Assembly (NCBI GenBank): GCA_949152475.1
Contig: OX424567.1
Coordinates: forward strand, 16,517,402-16,581,401
Length of the DNA stretch: 64,000 bases
From: Terebella lapidaria
Lineage: Eukaryota; Annelida; Polychaeta; Terebellida; Terebellidae
Direction: 5' to 3'
Part shown: positions 24,841-38,128 of the stretch, piece by piece
Layout of the letters: each line of letters opens with the position of its first letter
Numbering within the stretch: the first letter of the stretch is position 1
Notes under the pieces: generated by a model
What the model was told of the DNA's origin: nothing
The model's input: only the letters and a program-made list of their open reading frames with translations
The model's database searches: none
Translations under genes and position numbers: made by a program

Positions 24841-27740
24841 CAATATATCACAAGGGGTGTCATGGTTAAATACCCATGTATGATGGAATGTGTTGCCTCG
24901 TAAAGATCGCTAGATTAAAACAGGATCGATTTTCTTATCTCGGCTTGACAGTCTCCTATCATTTGGATATGAAATTGATTTATACAATACCTCCCGGAAC
25001 CCGATCATCAAAGGATAATAGACAACGATCGCTCGCCTTTATACAAATCTCGTCGAATAGACGATAATTTATCGTTAATTTGTGTGAACGACATCAGTTA
25101 TAAACCGAGCATCCGTGATTTTACTTATCCGAGTGATCATTTATCCACGGACTTTTGTGACTCACCAAAAGCTAGGCAGGACCATTTCGCTGCCCCGCGG
25201 TCGTCATAGCGATAGAGACCGGTGGTTATACAATAAACGACTGCTACACCAGAAAGACTACATGCTTGGTGACATAGACCTAAACTCTCCCCGCCACGCA
25301 ACGCTGTCGCATTTTCATCAAGAGAAACCCATCCGGCCTATGTCGTCATGCTTGGCAGGCAAACTTGAGTAAGACCCTAGGACAACCCGGCGGTACACTA
25401 CATAAATCTGACGGAAAGATGGACCGCTGTAATTAACGTTGTGGGATATAACGTTATTTCAGGAGACACGTTTTGGGCGGTGCGATCCCGCGCCAGACAG
25501 CCTCCAGACATTAGTAATATCCGTCTGAAATATGGACAAGTCCGATATAGAACATATATAATCATAGACATTTCTGTGGATTGCGCCTGCGTACATACAT
25601 CTGGCTACAGAGAGGAACCTATATATGGTGCTGGATCGGACTTAGAAATGTGTATCCGGTTACCTTGACTGTGGAACCTCAGACCGATATCGAATTTTCA
25701 TATTTCGGAAAATAACAATTTGTATGATGAGCGATAATCTAACACGAACGCCTGTTTTGACAAATATCTGATTGCCCCTCACAATCAAGATATCACCGGG
25801 ATTTCCAATTTGGATAAAAATGAAATGGTGAAGAAACGGGTGATTTTCCCAAGATGAGGTAGGATATTCAGTTATTTTATTCATTATATTTGTAATTTTG
25901 TTGTGCATTGCACATGCATGTGTGGCAGGAGTTTTAGCATCGCATGCAAATATATTTGTTTATTTTCTCACGAGGAAGTTCATACCACAAGACCGCAATC
26001 ATATGCAATAATACAAAAGAAAACAAGTATAATTGATTCCCAGCAAGTATCCACAAAGAATTGAATCGTGTTCATTTGAGATACCGGTAGTACAAAGACA
26101 GTTCACAAAAAAAGCGCACACACAAATGGTTTATTGCCGTATACGTGTACATGTGCCTTAGATTGTTTTGGTTTGCTTTTTTTTCGCACACGATACAAGT
26201 GAAAAAAAAATTCTCTTGTAATGCCTAGACGACACTTAACCTTAACATATCAGTGCACAACAGTCCTTCCCCTTTTTTCACTGTACCGATTTTTGGCGAC
26301 GCTACCGACGTATATATGCTCAACCGGCTCTACATTCCAATATTTATTGCATTTTCCTTGTCGCTGTGTTTTCTACTTTATTTGTCTGGTGAAATGAAGT
26401 CTTCGCCCATTTCAAGGTACCCTTAAGTAATGAACTCCCTTTTCGTTGCGTCATATATTGCTGAAGAATAGACATTCGTTCCTCGCTGACAGTGTAATTA
26501 ACCCTAAAAAACTATCAGTAAACTTGGGACTTGCATGCATGCACTGTTCTTACGTTGGCACACTGTCTATATAGGACCTGGCACACAATATATTTTATAT
26601 TTAAATATCATTAATGTAGTATACATTTGATTAAAGTTACAATTTATAAACCATCCAATTGATATAAGTCGTCAGCATGGGAAAACTCTGTCCCATAATG
26701 CCCTATGGTAATACAATAAAATATATGCGTTTACTGCTAATGGCGACAAGGTTCGTGTGACGAGTGAGGTACATAGGATTTTGTTGCTAAGTGCTTTTTT
26801 ATGTCTTCAAGTGTTGTGCTCGGTCTGCATGTTGTTAGAAGTGAGGGTCATATGGCATATATACATGTATATATTCTTACATATGTGTAGTTGAAGGTAC
26901 AAGGGAAGTATTCGACTTGACATGAATCCTCTGCCATGTATTGTACCCAATTTTGCAGATTTTAAAATCTTATCAAGATTCAGAGTGCAAACGGAATATA
27001 TTTTTTCTCAAAAAAATATATGCTTTGCTGATGAGTGTTATAGTTAGTATTAACTGCATAACATTTCATTTTTGGTATAAAGTATATATAATGTTATATT
27101 TTCTCTCGAGCAATTAGTTATAGTTATCTTACATACACCGTAATATTTTATAATTTCATAACTTCAAATATATTATGGATATTACATGACAATCAAGTAT
27201 GTACTGATGCTTCAGTTTCCACACGCATGAGAACACCAAAACATATTTGAATAATAACATTTTGTTATGCAATATATCGTTTTTCAAACGCCCTTGCATT
27301 ATAAGCATACATGATGAGGCAAGCATTCAAAATGTGTACTGTATTCATTGTCAATAAGCCTGATCATAATGATATGTCTGTTTGAGTACACTTCCAATGG
27401 ACACAACAGTGGTTCTGTTTGATATCAAGCAGTGCTCTAACCATCTGTCACGAAGCTATCCCTGTGGTACCGCACCATATTTGGTCATGCATGCAACAAT
27501 TGAGATTAAGACAGTGTGTAAATATATACCGATCTATGTTGAACATAACGTATTCTGAATATATATTGTTGTAAAACTCGCTTGCCAGACTCGCTTCCCA
27601 GTATCTTAAATTATATTCCTACCTTCCACTCCCACCACCAATGAAATACCATAATACAAAGCATCCCCCTGAAATTAAGTATAATTTTTAGTTCTCCCAG
27701 ATGTGAACTTGTTGCTTTTTTCGGAGGGACAGGACTGTCG
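24841..27740. other. No gene recognised
   Basis: The portion 24841-25700 keeps near-balanced base composition and short plus-strand frames (25115-25372, 25441-25668) but no recognisable domain. From 25700 onward it is AT-rich with nothing recognised. Confidence 0.4.
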
Positions 27741-27779
27741 TCCACTTGAACCTCAGGGTAGCTAATGCCTTCAAGTGGA
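27741..27779. repeat. Inverted repeat TCCACTTGAA / TTCAAGTGGA
   Basis: A perfect 10 bp inverted repeat (27741-27750 and 27770-27779) with a 19-base spacer. A second, imperfect GC-rich dyad follows at about 27792-27852 (GGCAATA / TATTGCC). Both lie in a GC-rich patch within AT-rich DNA, suggesting a decayed palindromic element. Confidence 0.5.
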
Positions 27780-27859
27780 ATGAACTTTGTGCTCCGGGGG
27801 GCAATACCTAAAGCAATACGAGTCTATTGCCTGGGGCGCTCCGAGGTATTGTTGTGGAC

Positions 27860-29840
27860 TTTCACAGAGCGTTAGACCACTTCACGTGACAGAAAATGTA
27901 CACCATGGGTCACAAGTCTTCTACTCATGAAGTTCCACGGAGTAGTAGTTTAAAATTCACAATATTGAATGTCATGGGAAATATTTCCAAAGCTGAGGCC
28001 TGCTCCCAAGGTCTGACTTGGTTCATGACATGTCTCCACTCAAGTCAGAAAGCAACTGGGTTTTTCACTGTACTATGAAGTGAAAACCCTAATTGAATTA
28101 CAATGCTTCATATACGTGAGATTTGAAGACTAAGGATATTTTATTTCCTCTATCCCGGACATTTTTCACTGGCGATGTGACTGTGTAAGCTTGGGAACTA
28201 AATAAGTATTGTACAAGCGGGCAGACGGCAGTGCACTTTCAAATATAATTTCAAGATTTTTTTGTCAGATATTCTCCTGTCTCAATCCGCACTGAATTAT
28301 GTGCATTCTCACCCGTGCACTTTATTGCAGTGTCGTTCACATCATGAGTGCGGAGATAATAATGTTACTTACAGAAAAGCCATTAAACCTTCATGCATTT
28401 ACAATGGGTGAAACATAAATGGGTAATAATCGTCAGTCGCAAATGATAAAATATCTCCCGACTTTTTTGTCAACTCAAACAATATATGTAGAGAGAAAAG
28501 AAAAAACAGAAAATACAAATAAAGTAAGATACTTAAAAAGATGGGATAAAATGAGAGGCATAATGAAATTTGGAACATTAACTTTTCTGATCGTTATCCT
28601 TCCTGACTCGGTGACCTCCACGTGAAGAGCTGATGAGTGTCTCCAGTTGAAACGTTGAACCCCCTCGGGACTTTGTACGTTTGTCTCATAGTAACTTGAG
28701 GGGGTGGGGGGAGAGCAGAGTGAGAAAAAACATTCCATGTGCTGGAGAATTGTCAGCTCTTGAGTTGAGTGCTGTCGTTGTTGGATGGTGCTGCTTGGTC
28801 GGTGCATGTTTCGGAGTTTGGTAATGTTTTCAATTATTCGCTATCACATTTCATGAGATTGTTTTTGTAGTGGACACATCAAGCGAAATTCAGAGGAACC
28901 GTTTGTGTAACATTTACTCATCATACTTTCATTTTGCTCACAAATGTTCACGCGACCATTCATGCAAATCATCCGGAACCCATAAGCTTATTAGCATGTG
29001 TGTCTGGTAATCTATTTGTTAAATTCAAACCATGAATGAAAAAATGCATGCGAAAACATGAGTGGGACCAGCAAATTCACTACATGCATTCATTCATATA
29101 TAATTGGTCTACTATAACAAGATATGACACTTGTAAGTATACACTTGTAGATACGCATCTCAACCCGTGTTCCGATGTAATTTTAGACAACAGTAGCGCA
29201 CCGAACGACTCCTCGCGTCTGCGTCGTGTAAATACTAATGAATACGATACGGTGCATCATATATTCAAAATTTGTTGTATACTACAGTAAAATACATACA
29301 GTTCGTGTCCGAAACTCATGATTGATGCATACCAACAGAATCAGATATACGATATGCTTACTAGTGTACGTGTAAAACCACCCGTTCCTCGTTAGAGATA
29401 TGTAGCACCGATAGAGCTAATTATGTATAATCCGTTTCTATGTATATCATAGACTATCATGTGTCTGTTTTAGAGAAACGAGCAAAATTTTGTCGGCACA
29501 TCAGCCTAGGCGAACACACACACATAATATCATACAGGGAAATTTTTTAGGAATCACAAGGCTACTTTTGATGACGTCACCATTTTATGGGCATGTGACA
29601 ATGTACATTTTGACAGCTACATATCCGTACATAGAGGTGGTTGATCTCTTCACGTTCGTCGAACGGATCGAATTTGGTGAACCAGGGAAACTTACATGGA
29701 TTTGCTCATATCAACATCCATATAAGGAATAACGTCTTACTCTTGGTTATCATTATCCATAATTATGAGGATAAAATATTGACACTGCCGTGACAATGAG
29801 GATCTATGGCTAATTTCCCCGACGGACCTCACCACAGAGG
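27860..29840. other. No gene recognised
   Basis: A plus-strand frame at 29490-29732 has a mixed, protein-like C-terminal half (residues 47-80) but no recognised domain and no clear splice borders. The rest is AT-rich. Confidence 0.35.
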
Positions 29841-29850
29841 AGAGTACATT

Positions 29851-29906
29851 GAAACGAAAAAGGAAGCTCACGTGGACGATATAGTGAAACCGAAACTGAC
29901 GTCAGT
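29851..29906. promoter_or_regulatory. ISRE-like plus CRE cluster
   Basis: GAAACGAAAA (29851-29860), CACGTG (near 29869), GAAACCGAAACT (29886-29897, a match to the interferon-stimulated response element spacing) and ACTGACGTCAGT (29895-29906, containing the perfect CRE TGACGTCA) occur within 56 bp. The ISRE-like and CRE motifs overlap by three bases. Factors binding these sites are IRF and CREB/ATF in animals. Regulatory activity is inferred. Confidence 0.4.
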
Positions 29907-29952
29907 TCCGGTGACGGACGATGCATGTACCTGAGAGCGTGCAATAGCAGTG

Positions 29953-29988
29953 CAGGTAGTTGTGCTAGAATACAAACACAACTACCTG
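29953..29988. other. Short perfect hairpin
   Basis: CAGGTAGTTGTG (29953-29964) pairs perfectly with CACAACTACCTG (29977-29988) across a 12-base loop. The stem is too short for a microRNA precursor. It lies 47 bp from the ISRE/CRE cluster. Confidence 0.6.
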
Positions 29989-30107
29989 TCTGCTAATGCT
30001 CCTGTCATGGTGATATCAACAGAACCTCGAAAGATACAGCAAACAACAACAAGCACCTACATCGGAACGGTATCAAACGGATATCAGAACCATTTGCTCA
30101 TTTCTAG

Positions 30108-32548
30108 TTATCAGTTAGGGTGGTCCTTATAATAGGGTATTTTTTCAAAGTGTGATTTTCAAAGCTCTCACCCCTCAAAGTTGTTTGACTATCCTTAACA
30201 AGTCATATGATAAAATATGAATGTTTTATTACAACTTTTAGAGGTAGCTCAACACATGTGAAATATTGGTCATTGACCATTTGAGGACTTGCCGCGCAGC
30301 CATGCACGGCGAACATACACGACGATGATGTAATATCAATATCATCATGAATATGTAGAGGAGAAGATTTCTTTATGGCAGTGTGATTTTCCAGGAGATA
30401 CACATACGTCCAAGAAATCATCTACATAGCAACACAACTACTAGCAGCATTGCAGCATCAGATTCAGAGGACCAGCAGCGCCCATCGTAGAAATACATGT
30501 ATGAAGTACAAGACTATCATGGCATGTTGTCCTCGTAATATATTGGACTAAGGCAGTCATTTAATGTTCTTGATTACTTCTGGCATCAAGGAGATATTCA
30601 TGCAACAAGAAAACTAACTTATCTACTCAGTGACAGACAAAATCTGGAGAGATACTACTATACTAGTTGTCATAAACTCTGACATATGTCTATCACTGTT
30701 CAACATTCGAATCCTTTCAACAGAGTGGACTTTTTGCTGTTTGAGAACCGACGCAGATGATTCTGAACAACTTGGAGCCTAATTTTTTGTGATATAAATA
30801 TTTTTCTTCATTGAGTGCGCCAATTAGTTATGTTGTGTCGTTATTGACATTCATTCATTTCACCACATTGAGTGCGTCTTGAAATCCTCTCTTGTGCCAT
30901 GATTTGAACAGATTTCTTGAGTTTGAGCACTTGAACAGATTTCTTGAGTTTGGGTAAACAAAGTCTGTCAGCATCTCTGGTATTGCCTCCAGGCTTTCTG
31001 TGTCTTCTTTTGACTTTCCCCATGTCACATTTTGGAACAACAGGGTCGCAGAAAGTCAAGCCAAGCAGCTCTTCACTGACATACCACGAGTGTAGCAAAT
31101 TCGCTCAAAACTGTCTTGGATATGGATTGGCTGATCTTTTCCGTATACCCTCACAGGTTAGAGGAGACTGAGGTTACTTTAGGATGCGGAAATGGCATCA
31201 GTAGCAGAAAACCACGCCTGAACATAGATTTTTGTTGTGAACATAGAAACATAGAGGATGCTTCCTGCCTCACGTAATGTGAGCTTGAACTGGTCTCTGA
31301 ATTTCTGGAGCGCATAGATAGCCTTTGCCGTCCATTGGCTATGGTGTATGACACCTGGTTCCAGTAATTGCCCACCACAGGCAGAATTTTCACCAAAAAG
31401 TATTATAATGAGCTCCAGCATCTCCCGGTCGTCATTCCTGGAGTGGGACTCTTGGAGCTGGGTCGGGTAAAAACCGATGCACTTTTTGACATCACCTTTT
31501 CATTTTTGTCGTCATCAGCATCAGTTTTGAAATTTGAAGGAGCGATGAATCCCCAGTGCCGCTGAAATCTTTTGAATATCAGCACATCTGGTCCTGAAGT
31601 TGGGTTCATGCAAGTGTCAAATGCACTTGCTAGAGCTTCAGCAGGTGTTGATGGTATGCCAAATACAGAAAATTACGACTGAGCTTTCCGTCAAACAAAA
31701 TACAAGAACCGCTTATTTGAACTGAGTTTGTGGACGTGCTGTCGGACCACATTGCTTTGACGTGACCACCTTCCTGCAAAATTCCTAACGGGTTCAAGAC
31801 AGCGGTACCCTGAGCTTCACTGGTAGCCAACTCCGGGACTCCCAACGGCTGGTAGATGTCCACTCCTGGCATAATTGTGCAGTGTTAAATAATATATATT
31901 AGATTCTCCACCAAAGAAATCACCAAGGAAAAACAGACTACTGGTAAACTAAGCAATGTATGGAGAAAAACCATATCTTGAACAAAAATAGGTGTAAATA
32001 CTAGTAAATGTATATTAATTCAGATGTGCCATTGGTCAGGCTATTGGTATGTACTACATATCACAGACAAACAACCAAATTACGAACTTGTCAACATCAA
32101 AATACAAAAACCTCCATAAAAACAAATTCAGCATCTATTTTCTATTCACATTACCTCATAGTCGTGTTTTGTAGGTCACCGTTCATACCCCAGGTAGTAT
32201 CCTACATAGAGCTTTTCATTACAAGGTCATCGCAGAGGAAAATAAGTCAGATAAAAACCACAACACTGCAGTAATATATCCATATTTACAGTCCAATATG
32301 CAATGAATGGTTCAATGGTAGTCCCGACATAAAGTCAGGAGTGACAATCGCACCAATAATAGTGTGGTCTCGTAATGCCCAAAAATCAGCAAAACAGGCC
32401 AACTTTGAAAGCCTTTGAGCTACCTCTAAATATCCATTTATTTTCCTGTAATTTTGTCTAGCATGTTTTATTTACCATTCCAACACATTGGTAGGGTGAG
32501 AGTGTTGAAAATAAAAAGTTGACAAATAAGGACCACCCTATTATCAGT
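30108..32548 (-). mobile_element. DNA transposon with 8 bp target duplication (hAT-like), decayed
   Basis: The element is 30116-32540 (2425 bp), flanked by a perfect 8 bp direct repeat TTATCAGT (30108-30115 and 32541-32548). Both ends begin TAGGGTGGTCCTTAT. Diverged inverted ends of about 120 bp close on a second conserved block, TTTAGAGGTAGCTC, at 30237-30250, inverted at 32417-32430. An 8 bp duplication is typical of the hAT superfamily (P elements are an alternative). The interior minus strand carries transposase-like fragments at 30841-31872. It is complete at both ends but coding-dead. Confidence 0.85.
30841..31872 (-). pseudogene. Transposase-like ORF, frameshifted
   Basis: In minus-strand order, fragments of one protein lie in changing frames. 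31872-31630 has YQPLGVPELATSEAQ and an AMWSDSTSTN motif where an acidic catalytic position is expected. 31609 onward has DVLIFKRFQRHWGF, 31421-31179 has HHSQWTAKAIYALQKFRDQF, and 31098 onward has WYVSEELLGL. From memory this order matches a multi-copy, otherwise uncharacterised invertebrate protein family. Its placement inside a transposon with matched ends identifies it as the transposase. The N-terminal region is not recognised, and several frame changes and stops make it non-functional. Confidence 0.65.
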
Positions 32549-35500
32549 GTCCAGAATATATTCGTTCCTATGGAAATAAATGATGCTTTGAAGCACAGAT
32601 ATGCTAAAATATAGAAAAGAGAGAAGAAAACATGACGAAATAGTCACACCATGAAATCAACCACCACTGCAATCGAGAAAATAGCAACTCAGGTATTGTT
32701 GATGCCATTGTATGTGTCTCCAATATCTGTGTTGTTGCGTCATCTAATACTAACTGCAGCACGTCGAACCCCTGGGATTTGAAGTATTCCATTTAGAACA
32801 ACATACCTCTGTGAATGAGATGACCTAATCCGAAGCTCGAACTTGATGGAAGGTAAAAATATGATGTAAGAATGTACATTATTCATGTCAGGTATGGAGT
32901 AGAGCCATATATTGTCTACCTGCAAGATGAATGCAAACGTTGGGTACAAAATTGTTATCTTAAGCTTTGTGCTTGTGCTAAAAGGTTTGGAATTTAGATC
33001 TTCAATTGGATACATCATAATCTCAACATCACAGTGATGGTATACATGAGTATACAAGGTGTCTTTGCAGATATTTGAAACATGAATGGATACACAACTC
33101 GTGTATCTATAGATATTCTAGTAATTATCATAATTCTTCTATAATTTCTTTCTGATTACATGACAAAGAAGTATTGTAATGTTTTTATACAGACTTAGCT
33201 GGTATCAGAAAATATCACCCTATATCATAGCTATATCACAACATATTTTGTTTTGTTCACTGTATACATTTACAATGTATGATGAAATCAGTTCTGATAC
33301 TTCTCTACAAAATATGCTATATTATGACTAAGTTCCACATTTGAATGTTATGGAAATATTATATCTGTTGTTTTAGTCTGCATGAATGCCTATACAGTAA
33401 AAAAAACCATATGGTCACCACATACCATATGGTTACTTGAAATGCATAGTGCAAATAAAGTATTAGAAAATCGATTTAAACAAAATCAAGTGATAAAAAT
33501 CACAGTTGTAATATAAATCTAGCGAGAATGATTGGACACTAAACCTGTGTCTCTGTGCTGCATGAATTTAAATGTATCAATACAGTTATGAAATGAGTTA
33601 TAAAAGTATTGGTTCATTGTAATATATAAGTATCAATATTACTATTACTCTTCTGAGTATTTTATGGGCTATTTTGTTTTAATGTTCCACCCCCATCGAC
33701 TAAAAAATATCATGACCATGTTTATAACTTTGGTGTTCAAGGATTGCCTACATGTGTACGTGAGATTATCCGCATAGCCAACTGTATTACGTAATGAGAC
33801 ATGCATGATTTATGCTTTATGTCCCATAATGCTCTCACTGTGTTATCAGTGACAGGAATATCCATATAAATTGTCATTGTGAAAGACTGTGATAACAAAC
33901 AAGCAGGGACAGCCCCGGGAATAATTCAATGCATTGAATGTTATCTTAATCTTAATGCCGTCTCTGAAACCTAGGTTGCAAAATCAAAAACCATTATGGT
34001 CGAAAATGTGATATTGACATGAACTACACATCAGATCAACAACGTTTTCTGAAACCACGTTGGAGCAATACATTGATGCCACCAAAGAGTATTTTAGGCT
34101 ACCGAAATTCGAATGTCATTCCCAGTTTATGTATTCCCAGACCAGTATTTTATTCCATGTATGCACCATATTCGTATATGATAATTATGTTAGCATTCGT
34201 CGTACTACACACAGTTCCAACACACACCATGTCCAACATATATTTCCACCCAATACCATACTACATGTATAGTGTGGAACTACCATACCATACTCATTAC
34301 ATGGCAAATCACAATCAGACAGGATTTACATGAACATTTCCTGTGCATTTAAAATCCGAGACAAGCTTCTAATTGCCAATTTGGCACGTAACCTTAATAT
34401 TATTTTTTAATGGCTCGTTAATGCGAACTTATATATGTGCGTGCATAGGAATGTCAACATGCAAATTTTTAAAAAATGTACATGAGGTCATGCAGTATAT
34501 ATCGCTTCATATATTACCACTCAGACCGGTGATTATTATTTCTACGCTGGAAGCCCCGTAACATGAGTATCCTATTCCGCTAACACGATTAGACTACATG
34601 GGCTACATGTGATGCCGTACAAAAGTACAAACTAAACACGAGCCGAGTTCCTACCAGTTGTATGACCTTAAATTGATTAATTACATCCCTATTATGGTCG
34701 TCCGTCGGGTGTCTCGCTTATCGCTGGTATCACTTTACATTTCGCTACGAATATCAAGCGCTTGGCTGGGCACGAATAATAAGGGGCCGAACGCGAGCGT
34801 TGGTACGCGTTCACAATAATGTCGTCTGTGTTATTTTGTAAAGAACAATACGGGATCGACTGAGGAAAGTTGGTGGTAGACTATACCCTGGTTCCAGCCA
34901 GGTGTGAATTATCGGGCAGGTGGTGTTCCCTCTATGTTTTTCTGTGTCTGCAAATGATGCACTGAATGTTCATTGTCTAATTCGCCGTGTTCGCAAACTT
35001 ATGTTTGTTCATTGGGTGCACATGAGGGACTGGTGTTAGTTCATTTAGCTTATTAGAGACGTTTGATGTTTTGAAAATGTACTTGTAGAGTGTAATTGTA
35101 TATACTAGTCAGACTCGATAAGTATCGTATCCTTGACGGTATGTCTACAAAACATCTGAATATACAGATTACAAAATTTTCATCCCATGATATTTCATTG
35201 ATTTCACTATCATTAGATAAACTTATCCGCCTCATTCAATTGGGAAGTGGTTATCTTCTCTGCCCCGACACTGAAATTCATAGCACATTACAGGCTGGAC
35301 GAGATAATTTTACTGTTCTCATCAGAAGCTTGCAACCGGAGTAAACAAAATTCAGTTACACGATTTTGAGCTTTGCGTCAAAATTGGAAATTTATGAACG
35401 TTTTAAATACACATTCCTTTGATTATTTGGGATGTACCTTATAACAACCCAAATAAGTACATTTCTTGTACATTATATCCTTTTGCTTGTGGGTCAGGAA

Positions 35501-35718
35501 ATGTTCACTCTAGTTTTATACAATGCTTGAACCAGCATATGGGAGATACTCCGGTTTTTACTCGCCTGTTTTTTTGGAACATCATAATTTTCATGACATT
35601 GTGTTACATTGGCAAGGATGTGATATATTTTTCTTATGTGTAATAAATTTGTTATATAGGGATATCGATTGCAATAATGGTATCTGATTGATCGCAATTA
35701 GGGTATCTGATATGCGTA
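32549..35718. other. No gene recognised
   Basis: Two overlapping minus-strand frames (33057-32740 and 32792-32604) next to the transposon look moderately protein-like but have no recognised domain. The rest, including 33060-35700, is AT-rich with nothing recognised. Confidence 0.35.
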
Positions 35719-35778
35719 GGGAGTGTTCAGATGATCTATTGCGTTCGGCCTTGGGCAATAGATCATCTGAACACTCCC
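35719..35778. repeat. Perfect 24 bp stem-loop
   Basis: The arms 35719-35742 and 35755-35778 are perfect reverse complements (GGGAGTGTTCAGATGATC outward), separated by a 12-base GC-rich loop. The short direct repeat GGTATCTGAT flanks it on the left. No mismatch in 24 pairs implies a recent or maintained palindrome. Confidence 0.9.
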
Positions 35779-38128
35779 TCCCGAGGGTCAAATAGTTGCA
35801 TTCGCAAATATTTGATTAATATCTAGGCCCAAGCTAATTTAACACGTTTGAATTCTCAGTGTTCATGAGCCCTTCTTGTATGTCATTTACAGTATGGTAC
35901 ATGTATGATATAAGTATAATAATTATACACTCACCAAAGAGAAACTACAAATATGCCAGCACTGTTTCAGAAATCCTATGATGTAATTACTCGGTTTTTG
36001 CGACATTATCATGGAGAACATCCAATTTAACTTGATTTACTATGCTGATAAACAACGCCATTAATGACTTCCCGTTGTCTAAAGCAGCTGTGTCTAAAAT
36101 TACGTATTTGTTCAAAATTAAATTACTGCCAGACGTACAGAACAATAAGCAACACCCGTCACCTTCCCACCAACTATATAGTTTGATTACGGTTCTTTGT
36201 ATTTACGTTGATCGCATTTTATGAATTGGATGATATTTATTCCATAATTATAGCATATTTTTACATGTTCTGGAGGGTTAGAATTCAACAATACCTTCTC
36301 TCAAGATTGATACGATTCAATGGTTCCTAGCGTTATGTTACATGTATAGCAATCAGAGAAGGAAAGAGTCAAATTACAAAGATACACCACAAAGATACAC
36401 CACATTTGCCCCTCTCAAATATAATACGGTGGAACACCTCCACCCCGAGTGTTTTGACAACTTCATACATATCGCCAACATAACACCAACACATGATAAA
36501 TGGACAACCAAATAAATAGACATATTGTATATTGATAAAAAAACCCTCTAATAACTAGTGTTAAATAGCTCGACAAAGTAAATACCTTTTCATTCAGTAG
36601 TTTATCATTTGTCAAATTTGAGTATATCAGGTTAATAGTTGAAACAAGTTTTATGTTTGAGCGGGCAACACTGACTGCACCTATCATGGTGACAAGTTTT
36701 ATCAATTGAAAGTGATCAGCGGACCGTGTCCCAAGACCAGCTGAAATAATTAGCCAATGACTCTTCCGCCAAAACATGCAAAAACACCTGTCCTAAAAAT
36801 ATACTACATAAATTATGTTGTCAGGTAGAGTTAATAATTTTGCGTATCATGGACAAGAGACTCGTCCAAACACTTCATCACTCGGTCTTTAAGTGGGTTA
36901 CAACTTAGATGTCAATGTAAAACAGCGAGGATACAAACGAGAACAAACATGATCCATTAATGTTTATATATACAGGTCATGCAATGACGTATTCAAACCG
37001 ATGTAGTTTTATTTTCTGGAAATAATAGTTGAAGAAGTCACTTATGCTGAAATGAAGGCATCTTGCTGCATGTAGAAAACAAGTATATGACTAGTTACAC
37101 CTCATTGATAGCATGACTACTATAATTGTTGTAATTTCCTTACAAAAGCACACATAAAAAATGTTGTGCTCCGGCTGGTTTTCTCACTCATCATATAGGT
37201 CCAACTTATGCAGACAATTTCACTACTTCAATGTGAGATCCAACGCGAGGTCTCGAACTGTACAGACGAGAGATTCCTCGCTATCCATAGTCCCCATTTA
37301 CTACAATCATCACTCCACAGGTGTATGTATACCCATCAGAAACGATATGTCAAGTTGAGACATAGCTCTGTATTAAATTGTCCAACTTGCGACCCCAGAG
37401 CAACTTGTGTTTGGAACTAGTTCATCACAAAAGTCATAATGACTTTTGTGATGACGCAACGTCATAATGATGACCACATAATATTCAACGCAACGTCATA
37501 ATGATGACCACAAACTACATTATGCCACAAATACATATATGGCACACGACACAATAAAACTGTGATTTACCGAAAAGTATCATCACGCAGCATATTAAAT
37601 AATCAATTCATGAATAATCATGGTTACATGTCTGGCAAATCGCACCCAGGGGTCATATCCGAAATAGGATCAGTTCACATTGAATATCTGGATTAAGCAA
37701 TAACATATATGTAGGTGTATCAGATATTGTATGTTTTCATGCATAGAATTATATAATATGAATCGTGGAATCAAACATACTGCACTTATCAAATGTGTGA
37801 CCGAAAATCACCTGACACTATCCAACACTATTTTATGACATGTTCCCAAGGTCGATTGTTTTCGCGATCCTTCTCTGATTGATGGACCAGTTTTAGTGAT
37901 AACTGAACCCACAATTTAAGAGAGAAATATATCTTACTAAACTCAACTGCATCTGTCAGTGAAACACGCTTTATGGCCATAATTTTGCTTTGAATAATCG
38001 GATCAGAAATTTTGTGTGTCTTAATTGGATGTCATGCCGCAACTTTTCCACCAAATTTCAGAATTCTATCTGAAAAATGGAAAGGTTGGCAATCTGGAAA
38101 GAGTGAGCATTACTCTTTCCCACTTTTT
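35779..38128. other. No gene recognised; one perfect palindrome at 37423-37453
   Basis: CATCACAAAAGTCAT at 37423 is mirrored by its reverse complement with a single central base. This is followed by a direct repeat of CAACGTCATAATGATGACCA (about 37457 and 37491). The rest is AT-rich without recognisable exons. Confidence 0.5.

Noticed and set aside
29950-29990. let-7-like microRNA precursor (GGTAGTTGTG)
   Set aside because: The stem is only 12 bp and the let-7 sequence is not matched beyond the seed-like part.
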